Source of the DNA: Helochares maculicollis
Taxonomy: Eukaryota; Arthropoda; Insecta; Coleoptera; Hydrophilidae
NCBI GenBank assembly: GCA_033557835.1
Contig: JAWQRO010000186.1
Location: forward strand, 1-49,973
DNA length: 49,973 nucleotides
Reading direction: 5' to 3'
Part shown: positions 1-12,100 of the stretch, in pieces
How positions within the stretch are numbered: the stretch's first letter is position 1
Layout: each line of letters begins with the position of its first letter
Program-made: the position numbers and the translations under genes
The notes under the pieces: generated by a model
Seen by the model: only the letters and a program-made list of their open reading frames with translations
What the model was told of the DNA's origin: nothing
The model's database searches: none

Positions 1-35
<35 letters not shown>

Positions 36-60
36 TATATTTGTATATATTTGTATTTGT
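1..60. repeat. TA-dinucleotide microsatellite
   Basis: An almost pure (AT)n run occupies the first ~42 bases, interrupted once by a C, and grades into degenerate GTATATTTGT phrases. It is cut by the window edge, so its full length is unknown. Confidence 0.95.
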
Positions 61-1690
61 GTGCCTATGTGTATTTTTACATGCTCTTGAACAACTTCAT
101 CTGGAGATTTACGATCTAAACTTTGATATTAAAAATTTTGAAAATATTCCCAAAATTTAAAAATCTAAGATTCACAAAACAGCAATTAAAGATTAAAGAC
201 GAAATGTGAAGGGTAGAATTTCGTAGGCTTTCAGGTCTACACCAATAACAGTCAAGTTTTTAGGCTCTAAAATCTAAAGAGTTTTGAACAATGTTCGTTC
301 TTTGAGTTAATAGATAACAAGCCGAAATACTGAAGGGCCTTAATAAAATTTAGACAACTATAAATCTTTTAGAATCAAAAGCAGTATATTGTCAGTTTGT
401 CTGTCAGACAATTTTGGGGAATGTAGAACATTTCAGACAGTTAATCATTCTAAAATGACAACTTCCATTACAGCTACAGATAATTCTTAAAGTTTTTCTT
501 TGATAATCTTTCTGATTATCTACAATCATGAATAATTTTAAATATTTTCAAAACTATCATCATTTGCTCATTGTAAGTTCTTGAGGCATCGTATCGTTAA
601 TTTTGACGAGAATTTATTTCCTTATATCAATCTGATTAGGTTTAAGGATCATCTGCGGCAATTACAATTCCAGATTAGATTCTTCTCGATATAATTGTAT
701 TACAAGAAAGCTCTTTTTAATTGTAAACTTTGAAATTTTTACTATTTATGTTTTCTTGAATTAACATTCTAAATAATCCAAAAATCGTAACATGATTTAC
801 ATTTCTATACCTTAATTAGTGCTGGTGGATTTTTATTACAACTGTAGACTTTTATAATACGACACATTTGTCAACGTATGTTTAACACTAATTTATAAAT
901 TGACTATTCTTTTCCACATATTATTCAAAATTATATTAATTTGTAAATTGCTATTCCTAATTTGAACATCATATCCTACTTCGTAACATAGCCTTAATAT
1001 CTTGACCGAATAGTCGATTTTGAACAAGTAAAATTTCATTATAAAGTGTCTCTCTTGAATTCTCACAGAGCTAATATTTGCTAAATTCTTTCCCATAGCT
1101 TATAGTTTACATTTCTTCTTTTCACAAACACTGTATTTTTAAAAAATTTTTAAATTTAGCACACATGAATACCCCATTTAACGTGTGTACATTAAATACT
1201 TTTCTCTAGAGCTATGGATAAACGCTGTTATTACCGGGGCATAAATACTGACGACTGCATCTTTTCAGACAATAAACAATTCAAAAAAGCATCTGGACCC
1301 CTAAGAACAATTCACTGGATCAGTAATCTAAAAATCGTCTGACACTTGATCTTATCAGTTTTATAACAAACATGCAAACAAAATGCAAGAAATAATTTTG
1401 CCAGTTTGAGTATTTATTTCTAGTCTTTTTGTAACATTTTCTATGATCCTTTTGACAATTGTATACACTATAACTTTTCAAGATCTTCTCAGTTTAACTT
1501 AATAAGAGCAAACAAGCTTAAAAATTATAGACTCCGGGTTATTTCTCTTTTTGAACTAATACAGATAGGCAGAAATAATGTTTAACAAACTTTAAAATGT
1601 ACTCTCACTTTTATAGCAAATGTTTTTGTTTCGTTGTATCTAAAAATTGGCTTATACTTATACATGATTCCCGGAAAGAATGTGAATCTC
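61..1690. other. AT-rich intergenic sequence, no gene seen
   Basis: No long open frame, recognisable protein similarity or clear repeat is visible here. The short open frames present (for example 893-1096 on the minus strand) have AT-driven composition and match nothing I recognise. Confidence 0.6.
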
Positions 1691-4600
1691 TATTAGGTTT
1701 CTTTTTTTAAATTAGACTGCCTTGAATGCTGCGAACTTTATCTTGTGATTGTAGTTTTGAATATACCATCTAAATCGTTAATCTTGATAATATCAAAGCT
1801 TCTTGTCTCGAAGTCTTGCCTTTAATTGCTAAATCTCAAAATTTTTAAGTATCTATTTATTTATTCTAAATTTATCAATTTTAAGTATATAAACATTGGA
1901 GTTTTGGATGTTTTCTTCTGGATTCCGAATTTTTTACTTTTGAATCTGAGATTTTTGATCCTAAATCGATGATGTTAATGACCAATTTTTGAGTTAATAG
2001 CCTGACAATTTTTATTATGTGTTTCTAGAATTTTAACTACACAAGCTAAGTTGCTAATCCTGATATTTTTAGTCTCGCTATTTAAAATTGTATAAATCCT
2101 ACATTTATGGTTTTCATATTTCGACTGTTTTATCCTCCAGACTTAATGTTTCATAATTTTGGACATTTATCCTTAATGTTCCATCCTACATATTTTATTT
2201 TTGGGTTTTTCTAATAATAGAGTTTTGATTGCTACGACTATTTTAGGTGGAATGTCTGAATTTTCAATTTCAATTTTATGATCGTCGATCGTAGGATTTG
2301 GCTTTATAGACATCAATGTTTGATGCTGAAATCTCTATATTTTTTTATTGAATGCTTCAAGTTGTATAAATCGTAGATTTTGAAGACTTAAATTTCAACT
2401 GTCTTATTCTGCAGTATTAAATATTTTTAATCATAGATTTTAATCACCTGTGTTTCATTATAAATTTACCATTTTTGGGTTTTAGAATCTTGGATTTTAT
2501 AATATGGCAAGTATTTCAACCTGAATTCCAGAATTTTCACTTTTAATCATAGTTTTTTTATTGGAAATGGTTGATTTTCATCTTTTAGTTATTTGCCTTT
2601 ATCATCTGGGAATGTTTACTCTATTTTTTTAGAGTTTTGACAGTTCTTAATTCTGCTAATTTAAATTCATCATATCATAATCTATTTTATGGTCTCTAAA
2701 CTTGTATTTTATATGTATAATATAGTTTGGATTTTAGATTTTTCGATTGTGCAATCTCTACGTTGTAACTTGGCTACTTCAAATTGAATGAATCAGGTAT
2801 TTGATTTTGACATCTTGGCTGTTGTATCCTGTTTTATAATTTTAAATCCAAGATGTTTCATTCTAAAGCTTTCATTTTTAGATTTTACAATCGTAGAGTT
2901 TTGAATTTTGTGATTGATTTATAGTAAGTTTTTGGTTTTATAGATTTAATCTTAGACTTTTATCGTAAATCGATAACTTTGATATAGTAGGTTTCCTACT
3001 AAATTTAGAGTTTTCATTATTTAACCTTGCGTTTTTAATCTTGATAATTTCAATGCTGCACCTCGAAGTCTCGCTTTTGTTGATTTAACTAGTATTTTTG
3101 AACCCAAAACTTTGCATTTTAAATCGTGGTGTTTCATGTGGTTTATATTTAATCTTTTGCTGACGTTGAGTTTTGAATAATACGAATATTTTAAGCAGAA
3201 TGCCTGATAGTCAAGTTCCGATTTTGATTTTAATCTTAGAATTTGGCTTTGTAGACAACAATTTTTGATGCTGAAATCTATATTATCATCTAGATCCTGC
3301 AAGCTATATAAATTGCAGATAGTTTAAAGTTATATAATCATATATCCCCTGTGTTACATTCTAAATTTACCATGTTTGAGTTTTAACGTCTCGAATTTAT
3401 AATGTTGGAAGTATTTCAACATGAATTGTTTATTTTCGATTTTTAATCGTAGATCTATTATAAATACACGATCTTCATTTTTTAACCTTTAATCTGCGAA
3501 TTTATATTGTGTAATTATAGAGTTTTGATTATACAGCCTAACTTGCTGCTACTTTTAATAAGTACATCTCGGAATATTTCTTTTGATCTCTAAACTCGTA
3601 TTTTAAATCCCGAACAATTAAAATTTAAATCATGGCATTTTATGTGATTTATATTTAATTCTTTATATTACAGTCTGAATTCTAGATTTTAAATATCTTT
3701 AATTTTTTAGCTAAAAGTTTGCTGGTGTATCCTGTGGTCTAGAAGTTTCATAATAATGGATGTTAATTAATGTTTCATCCTAATTCTGTGATATTTTGTT
3801 TTGTTTTGTTATTCCTGAATCGGAGTGTTTTAAATGTTGTGTATTTTGGCCTGTAATTTTAGTTTTGAACATACAACCTAAGTTGTTAATCCAGATAATT
3901 TCAATATTTCGTCTTGATTTTGATCCATAAACTCGTATTTTTAATCCCAAAACCTTGTACTATAAAAAATTAATGGTATTTTTTGTGCGCATAACAGCCT
4001 TAATTTTAGATTTAACCTAGCCACTTAAGAGGGTATAAATCTCAGACATTTTGATTTTGACCTAATGAAACTTTTACCCTGATTTATATTTTTTATTGTT
4101 TCATTCTAAAACTTCCATTTTAATATTTTTTAACTATAGTAAGTTTTACGTCGTGTGAGAATTTAATCCTGACTTCTTCATTTTCGAGTCTGAACCTTAG
4201 ATTTTGGCCCTAAATCGATACAGTTTTCATTTTTGATTATTCTGTCTACGTTTATAATCTTGATAATTTCAATACTGCGTTTCAAAGCCTAGGTTTTGAT
4301 TTTTATTTAACATTCGATCGACATTACAGCTTCAAATTTAGAATTTTCGGTTTTTATACCTTTAAATTTTAATCTGAATTATTTAGGTTTTATAAATCTT
4401 GACAGTCAAGATTATTATTTACAAATTTTGACCTCTCAAATCTTAACTGTTTACCCTGCTGCATTGAAATGATAACATTTTTTTACTTGGCGTTTCATTC
4501 TAAATTTATCAATTTTGAGATTTTTAATCTAGAAGTTTTGAATGAAGTTTTGGATTTTAAAATCATACAGTTTTGAATCTTATGAATATTTCATCCTTAA

Positions 4601-5300
4601 TTCCTAATTTTCGATTTTTAATCTAATTTTTTTATCGTAATTGTTTTATTTTGATGATTAACTTTTGAGTTGATAATCTGATAACTTTTGTTCCTTAATT
4701 TTAATATTTTGATTACATAACATAAATTGTCAATCCTGGTAATTTTAATACTTCATCACAGAATCTTGTTTTTGATTTCTAAATTTGTATTTTCAATCCT
4801 AAAAGCTGCTATTTTAAAACGTGGTAGTTTGTCTGGCTCATATTTAAGCAATGGCCGATATTAGAGCTTTAATTCTAGAACTTTCTATGCTGCAACCTCT
4901 CAATTTTTATCTGGATGCTTCATTTTATATAAATCTTAAATTTTTGAGCCTCAAATATCGACTGTTTTATCCTGTAGGCTTGAAGTTTCAAAATCTTGGG
5001 TTTTTATCTTTGCTGTTTGGTCTTATGTCTTTCATTTTTGGTTTTTTATATAGAGTTTTGAATGATATTGATTTTGATCATAAATCGTTGATTTTGAACA
5101 TAAATCGTTGATTTTGAACATAAATCGTTGATTTTGAACATAAATCGTTAATTTGATGGCCTTAATTTTTGTACTGATAGTCTGAAAAGTTTTATCCTGT
5201 AATTTTAGTTTTTACTATACAACGATACGTTGCTGCTAACTTCAATATTTGATCTCACAATGTTTGTATCTTAGCCTTTTACCTTGTAACTTCGATTTTG
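1690..5300. repeat. Degenerate AT-rich repeat field
   Basis: The stretch is built from recurring short phrases such as TTTTGAATC, AAATCGTTGATTTTG and CGACTGTTTTATCCT. Longer recurring blocks can be followed: one with GTATAAATC...ACTGT(T)TTATCCTG comes back near 2090, 2370, 2780, 3310, 3700, 4030, 4395 and 4930. Another, with CATACAACCTAAGTTG...TTTCAATA, comes back near 1760, 2045, 3530, 3870, 4725 and 5220. The blocks are 280-535 bp apart and strongly diverged, so this looks like an old tandem array that has decayed. The open frames inside it, including 3021-3302 on the minus strand and 4851-5111 on the plus strand, are products of the biased repeat and are not called as genes. Unit length was judged by eye. 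Confidence 0.7.
5068..5147. repeat. 20-bp tandem repeat, 4 copies
   Basis: Four head-to-tail copies of TTGATTTTGAACATAAATCG start at 5068, 5088, 5108 and 5128. The first copy differs at one base (GATC for GAAC) and a diverged partial copy follows. The same phrase is scattered in decayed form through the preceding 3 kb, so this is a recent local amplification of the field's own subunit. Confidence 0.95.
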
Positions 5301-5860
5301 TATTTTAAATCTTAGAGTTGTCCGTGTTATGCTTCAGCAATTGCAATAAACTCGTTTTTTATAATAAACCTACTATTTCAACTTGCAGTCTTAAAATTTG
5401 AAATTGAAGATTTCCAGCAGAAAATTTTATGCGATTAAACAAAAGAAACGTTTCATTTCTACTTCTCCTTCATCATTCTAACAGCAATATTTCTGAAGAA
5501 AACAAATTTAATAACAAAACTATTACGAGTTTACTCCAACCTATTAATCAAGCAGCTACATCAAGCTCTTAGATATGAGTAAGCAAGTGAGTACAAGATA
5601 CCGGAAGAGGAGTAATCTAATTAAATTCGTGAATATGTATGGGAGCTTAGAGCACCATAAAACTGTTACGTACACTCTGTATACATATGTTAATTTTAAC
5701 TCTGCAGGCGGGAAAGTTGATGCGCACAAAGACTGCAGATTAGCCGGTTATGAAATAATAACTAAACCAGATGTGTTATTATAAATATACAATCATTATT
5801 ATACAAGGTGTGTTTTTATTATGCAGGACTGTTCCCTCATTTCAGAAACACCAAATCACT

Positions 5861-6115
5861 ATGGAGTGTGGCGTAACGGGAGGCTACACAAATGGGACAA
5901 CACCAAGCGGGATCCTATCAGATGTCCGGTCGGAACGTTCTCCTGCTAAAGCTGGATTGCACGTTAATTTTAAGGACAAAGGAGAAATCAAGGAAAGGAG
6001 GGAGAAGTTCCTTACTGCCAAATATGGAAACCATCAGATGAGCCTAATACGGAAGAGATTAGCGGTGGAAATGTGGCTCTATGAAGAGCTGAAAAAATTG
6101 TATTCGACAACGACG
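5861..6115 (+). CDS. PPP1R14-like gene, coding exon 1
   Basis: Eighty-five codons from the ATG at 5861 to the donor ACG|GTAAGT at 6115/6116. A likely acceptor, TTTTTATTATGCAG, ends at 5826, so 5827-5860 would be 5' UTR in this exon and an upstream non-coding exon is implied. The exon is less AT-rich than its surroundings, as expected for coding DNA. It carries a Gly/Ser/Thr-rich N-terminus, a basic stretch, the inhibitory phosphothreonine loop (Thr52) and the first amphipathic helix of the PP1-inhibitor domain. The frame is also open upstream to 5771, but that extension lies largely in AT-rich intron-like DNA, so the internal ATG was preferred. Confidence 0.88.
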
Positions 6116-9100
6116 GTAAGTTCCGCCTAATTAGGTAATGAGTGCAAGTTTTAAAATGTAACGCATGTATTTATAAAAATCTGGGAAATATGTCACGGCA
6201 TTTCAATAAATAACAACGCTGGCAGCCAACGGTGTGTATGACGTCAGGACAATATTGATTTGAACCAACTAGAGACTACAGACTTCTTGTTGCCAACACT
6301 TTCAGCCAGCTTAAGCCTTCTTATTACCTTCCTTTCATTTATTGTGTTCCTTCAGAATTTATTTATCTGAGGAATTACATTTCTTTTGGTATCATTTGTC
6401 TGAATCGACTGCTAGACTAAGGAATAATTGCAAGTTGCCTTATTATTTCCATGTTAACGCGTCACAATCACGTAATGTCTTTATCTATACAGTAAGCTTA
6501 TGGGCCACCCACTTTAAGTCATTTTTTCGTTTACTACTCTCGAAATTATCGTTAACAACTCGTGGCGGAAGAGCTTTGTGGTAGAAGGCCAAGATTAGTG
6601 TAATTTTAGCACCGAAGAAAATGTCAATTAGTTCCGAGAAGATAAGATCAACCAACCAGCATTTACTTCTACTCGAGAGAAAAACCTACTGATTCACCTT
6701 TATTTTCATAAATGCTACTAAGATTTTATCTCTTGAAAAGGCTACTGCACCTTAATTACGCGGTTCCGTTGTATAATCGCCATTTAACCTGACCAGAATG
6801 CTACATTTTAGAGAAAGAAGTCACGTTAAGAAATATTTAAGTACATGAAAATTAGCCAGAAAATGAAATATAAGTTATTGCCAACTGGATACATTTAAGC
6901 AGACGATGTTATTGCTTTAATTTCCTTTCATTTTTCTTGAAAGCACCGGGCAGGAAATCAGGTATAAATATAGTAAGGTCAATTAATTTTCCTAAATGGT
7001 AATTATCAAGAAAATCTGGCAGCTTGCCTAACTGAACCCGTATTTTTAGATTAGATGGAAATCTAAGCAAGAATATGTTTCAACGAAATAATTTTATTAA
7101 CTAGCATGTCGTTCACGTGCCGTGTTCTTAAGCTATAATGTTGCAGCCTACTTTTTAAATAGATAGCTACACCTCAGCTCGGCAGCTCTTGGATTGATTG
7201 AGCTTTTCTTTCAGCAGCTGACTCTGAAATGCCACCGCGTTTGTTCCACTCTCATGGAAGGTAACACTGATCCTTCAGACTTTATGCTACTATACTGTAT
7301 TATTATTTTAGGAACTAGAGTAGGCTCATTTATTGGATCTTAATCACTCGATAAACAATTCTCTTACTGTTTTAGTGAAGAAGAAAAGACCGCTAATTTA
7401 ATTTTACTACAGTCCAATACACACAAAATGAGTACGATACAAACGCGAAACTTTGGTACTTTCAGTTTAGCTGTCTTTGTCCTAAGAAAACTACTTACTA
7501 GCCTTTGATTACACTGCAGCATTATTATTTAGTTAATTAAACTGAATTGAAAACTGATTTGTAGATTTTATAATAGCAAATTTCTATAAACCAAGACTTT
7601 TCAATGTGAATTTAAAATCGATAAAATGTTTCGTTACATTTTGATTATATCTGAATCCATTCTGACTAATTTTAGAATACACTCTCTGTGTGTAGGAGAG
7701 TAATTAATTAATATAAGTTTGTTCTTTTGAGACGGAGCTATTACATTTTCTGGTCGGCTATTGTAGCAATCCCTTACAATTATGATCAAAATTAAAGCAA
7801 AAACCAAATGAAGCTTTACATGTATATCTTGACACCTTGGATAAATTCATAAACTCTAGCTGTTATATTATAATGAACTTCAAACTGTTCATATACTAGG
7901 AAGACAGAAACACATCAAAAATCATTTATGTTTGCCTTACTCACGATTCGCTCGCTCATCTCACGCTGTGGATTAGGCATTTAACACTCAACAAGTTGCC
8001 GAACGTGGCCGCAGGCAAACTGAAATTTTGAATACAACTTGGAATTTTTAGCTTCAGAACATCTATGGCACAGTTTTCTTGCTTAGTAGTGTACTTCTGT
8101 TGCAATGACAACCTGAGTTATTACAGTATTCACAAAACAAAGACGCCTAAACTTGTCTTGCTTGGGATTCGCTCGCTCAACTCCAGTAGAGCGAGGATGA
8201 AGTTAAACACGATTGATACCAAAATGTAATGAAATTTTAAAACAACAGGTTTCCTTTTGAGATTTTAATTGAAATCTTGTGATGCCACTGTCACGATATA
8301 AAAATGTTTAAGCTTCGTTGACTGACAATTCGCTCACTCATCCTTCGCGGAAAGGAGATGGTTAAAACTTAAACACACTTTGAAATATCTAAGTTACAAA
8401 TCGTGCTTTAGTCATGAAACAAATAAGAGTTTTGAAGTTTAGAACGTATTTAATGCATCCGTAATCAGTAATTAACTTTTTTTTAACATTATGGTCTTTT
8501 AAAAATATTCACATTTTTATCACAATATATTTTTGCCATACAAAATTCAGAAAATTGTTTTATACATAACAGCATACTTCTGCTGCTACTAAAAGTTCTA
8601 AGTAACGAAAAAATAGCAAAAAAATACGTTTCCGCTTCGTTTACTCAGAATTCGCTCGCTCAGCCCTCGCGGAGAGGATATGCGTTAAAACTTAAATACT
8701 TAGAAAAAAGTTATAAATCGCGCTTTAGTCGTGCATCAAATTAGAGTTTTGAAGTTAAAAACGTGCTTAATGCCTCAGTAATCAGCAACTTACTTTTTTA
8801 GGGAAATAAGACACCATCGTCTCATTAAAAAAAACACATTTTTGTCGCAATATTATATTTTCTGATATAAATCTTCAGATAATAGTTTTATGCATAACAG
8901 TATACTCATGCTGCTTTTAAAAGGTCCAGATAACAAAGTAATACCAAAAAATATCGATTTAGCTTCTCTTCCTCGAAACTATTTACGTTAGAAATTGTGC
9001 AATAGTCGTGCAATAAATTAGAGTTTTGAAGTTTAAAACGTGCTTAATACATCCGTAATCAGTATCTTAGTTTTTTAGGGAAAGAAGACATTATCGTCTA

Positions 9101-12100
9101 ATTATAAAATATTCACATTTTTATCACAATATTACATTTTTGCCATACAAAACTTCAGATAATTGTTTAATGCCTAACAGCATACTTCTGTTATTATCAA
9201 AAGCTCTAGGTAACAAAGAAGTAGCAAAAAAAATGTTTTCGTTTCGCTTACTCGGAATTCGCTCGCTCATTCTTTGCGGAGAGGAGATGCGTTAAAAATT
9301 AAACACTGTGAATTTTTTAAGATACAAATTGTGCAATAGTCGTGCAACAAATTAGAATTTTTAAGTTTCAAACGTGCTTAATTCACCCGTAATCAGTAGC
9401 TCACTTTTTAGGGAAAGAAAACATTATCATCTAATTTTTAAAAAATCGCATTTTTGTCGCAATATTATATTTTTGGAATATAAATCTTTAGATAATAGTT
9501 TTATTCATAACAGTATACTTCTAATACTATTAAAAGCTCCAGGTAACAAAGAAGTAGCAAAAAATACGTTTTCTCTTCGCTGACTCGGAATTCGCTCGAT
9601 CATACTTTGCGGAGAGGAGATGCGTTAAAAATTAACCACTTTGAATTTTTTAAGTTACAAATTATGCAATAGTCTTGCAATAAATTAGAGTATTTAAGTT
9701 CAAAACGTGTTCAATGCATCCGTAATCAGTAACTTACTTCTTTTAGGAACAGAAGACATCACAATATTAAATTTGTGTCATACAAAACTTCAGATAATTG
9801 TTTTATGAATAACAGCGTACTTCTGCTGCTATCAAAAGCTCTAGGTAACAAAGAAGTAGCAAAAAAATTCCGCTTCGTTTACTCAGGATTCCCTTGCTCA
9901 GCCCTCGCGGAGAGGATATACGTTAAAACTGGAACAAACTTAGAAATATCAATGTTACAAATCGGGCTTAAGTCGTACAACAAATTAAAGTTTTGAAGTT
10001 TAAAACGTGTTTAATGCATCCATAATCAGTAGGTCACTTTTTTAGGGAAAGAAGACATTATCATCTAATTTTAAAAAATCGCATTTTTGTCGCAATATTA
10101 TATTTTTGGAATATAAATCTTCAGATAACAGTTTTATGCATAACAGTATACTTCTAATACTAATAAAAGCTCCAGGTAGCAAAGAATCAGCAAAAAATAC
10201 GTTTGCGCTTCGTTTACTCGCGATTCGCTCGGTCATCTCTCGCGGGCTAAAGATTCTTTAAAAAATGCACACGCTTAATAATTAACCTAATAAAGTTATG
10301 AAACGACAACAGATTGCTTTTTAAAGACTTTAAGGGTATTAATTTTTAGTGCATCTATCTTCAGCGAGTAAGCAAAGTTGAAGAAATTCTGTGTTTTTCA
10401 GTAATAACTCGTTTAAGAACAAACAAATAGCAAACTCATTTTTAGATCTTGATAACAAAGGGGCCATATTTTGATGAATATAATTATACTTATCATCATA
10501 ATATTACATTTTTGCTGCAACAGCACACCTAATATAGGTGGTTTAGTGTTACTTTGCAGAACTTTTGCATAACTTGCGTTCCTCTATGCTGGCGTTACAT
10601 ACATATCTAAACACACATACGAGTATATTTAAAAATGTCTCTTTATATTAGACAACTAAAGTATTGCATAAATCAAACTGAAGTTAAAGAAAAATCACAG
10701 CAAAAATTCCACCTAAGTCAAGTCTTTTATAGCTTAATTGCTTCACATGTACATTTTCAACATTTTATGTATCTACTGGTAAGCCTATTCGCATCTAAAT
10801 TTCATTTTTTAAATCTTATTTGCCTCTTGCTAGTTTACGTGCAATCATTTTGCAATAAAAATTAATATAAATGATCTTTAATAAACTGGCTCGTTACAAG
10901 CTTGAATTGTGACGTTTTATATGATTAGCACAATGTTGCATTATTGAAGAAATTAATAATTGTACATACTAAGTATACAAGAAGGTAAGGAAGAAGGCTC
11001 GTGGGAACTTATAAATGAAAAGATAAGCCAGGTCATTACTCTTCATTATCATCGCATTTAACATCCGTTGGTTAGACTTAATTAAACACAAATCAGTTAT
11101 ATTTTGCTGCTTGTATAAAACAATCCAGGGAGAAAAACCTGATGATGGGAAATTATCAACATTATTAATATTGCAAAGTGCTTGGTGTGCAATTGTTGTG
11201 CAGGACTTAAAATAAAGAACCTCTTAAATTGTGTGTACAGGAAGCAAATTAGAATGGTAAATTTACACAACGAATTAGGCTACAGTTGACGATAGTTCAA
11301 CCATTGATTCGCTGCTTAACCATAGACAAATATAGACAGCAGTAAGATCATTACTATTCCGGCTAACGAGAACTATGAGATGTTAAGCATGTGTTAATAA
11401 GAATGTTCAGCGGACGTGCTTTACTTATCTAAACGTTTAAAGTTCAACACACAATGCACATATTGAATATTGTAGAGTATCAAGCGGTTTATCAAAGAAA
11501 ACGTTTCGTTATCGCTGCTTATTGAGTGATAGGGAAACAACTCTTCTGAAGCACCAATTGGGAAAGTGGTCCGAGATTATTAGTTTATTATAAATACCAT
11601 ACTTAATGCCATACTTTGGGCAAATTTTTGATAACGACGCCACAGCATGAAAGAGATAATTGACCTCAATCGCACAAAAAATATCACAAATATACACCAC
11701 ATATAATCGATTGTGATAAAAAATATCAATAATGAACCACACGATTTGTTTTGATAAAACTCTTGGTGGATAAACTTGTTTCCCAAACATATATTGCAGT
11801 AAAGACTGGACATGCAAAAAGCCATCTGAAATTGTATAACAGTTTTAAATTAAGGAAGTGTGTGCATCGCTACAAAAAAAACACGAAGAAAATAAATGGA
11901 AACAAATCCAATTTTAAATACAAACCAAATGTTTTAGTCATTTCAAAAATAGCTGTATGCAAACAAGCCCGGCGCGACGCAAATTTCGTACTGGGAAAAC
12001 ACACGCCCACGTCTAATCCGAGTTAATAACCCATTCCATCCTCTAATAGCGACGTTAAATGACCAAGTAAAATAAATATTTTTCCGCAATAAAAATCTCC

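Noticed and set aside
893..1096. Short minus-strand gene
   Set aside because: AT-driven composition, no homology, no splice or start context.
4851..5111. 86-codon plus-strand gene
   Set aside because: Lies wholly in the degenerate repeat field and includes the 20-bp tandem repeat.
6342..6584. 80-codon plus-strand open frame
   Set aside because: In intron 1 just after exon 1, no recognisable family and no splice sites that would join it in frame.
11509..12026. Three overlapping frames on both strands
   Set aside because: Mutually overlapping, AT-biased, with no similarity to known proteins.
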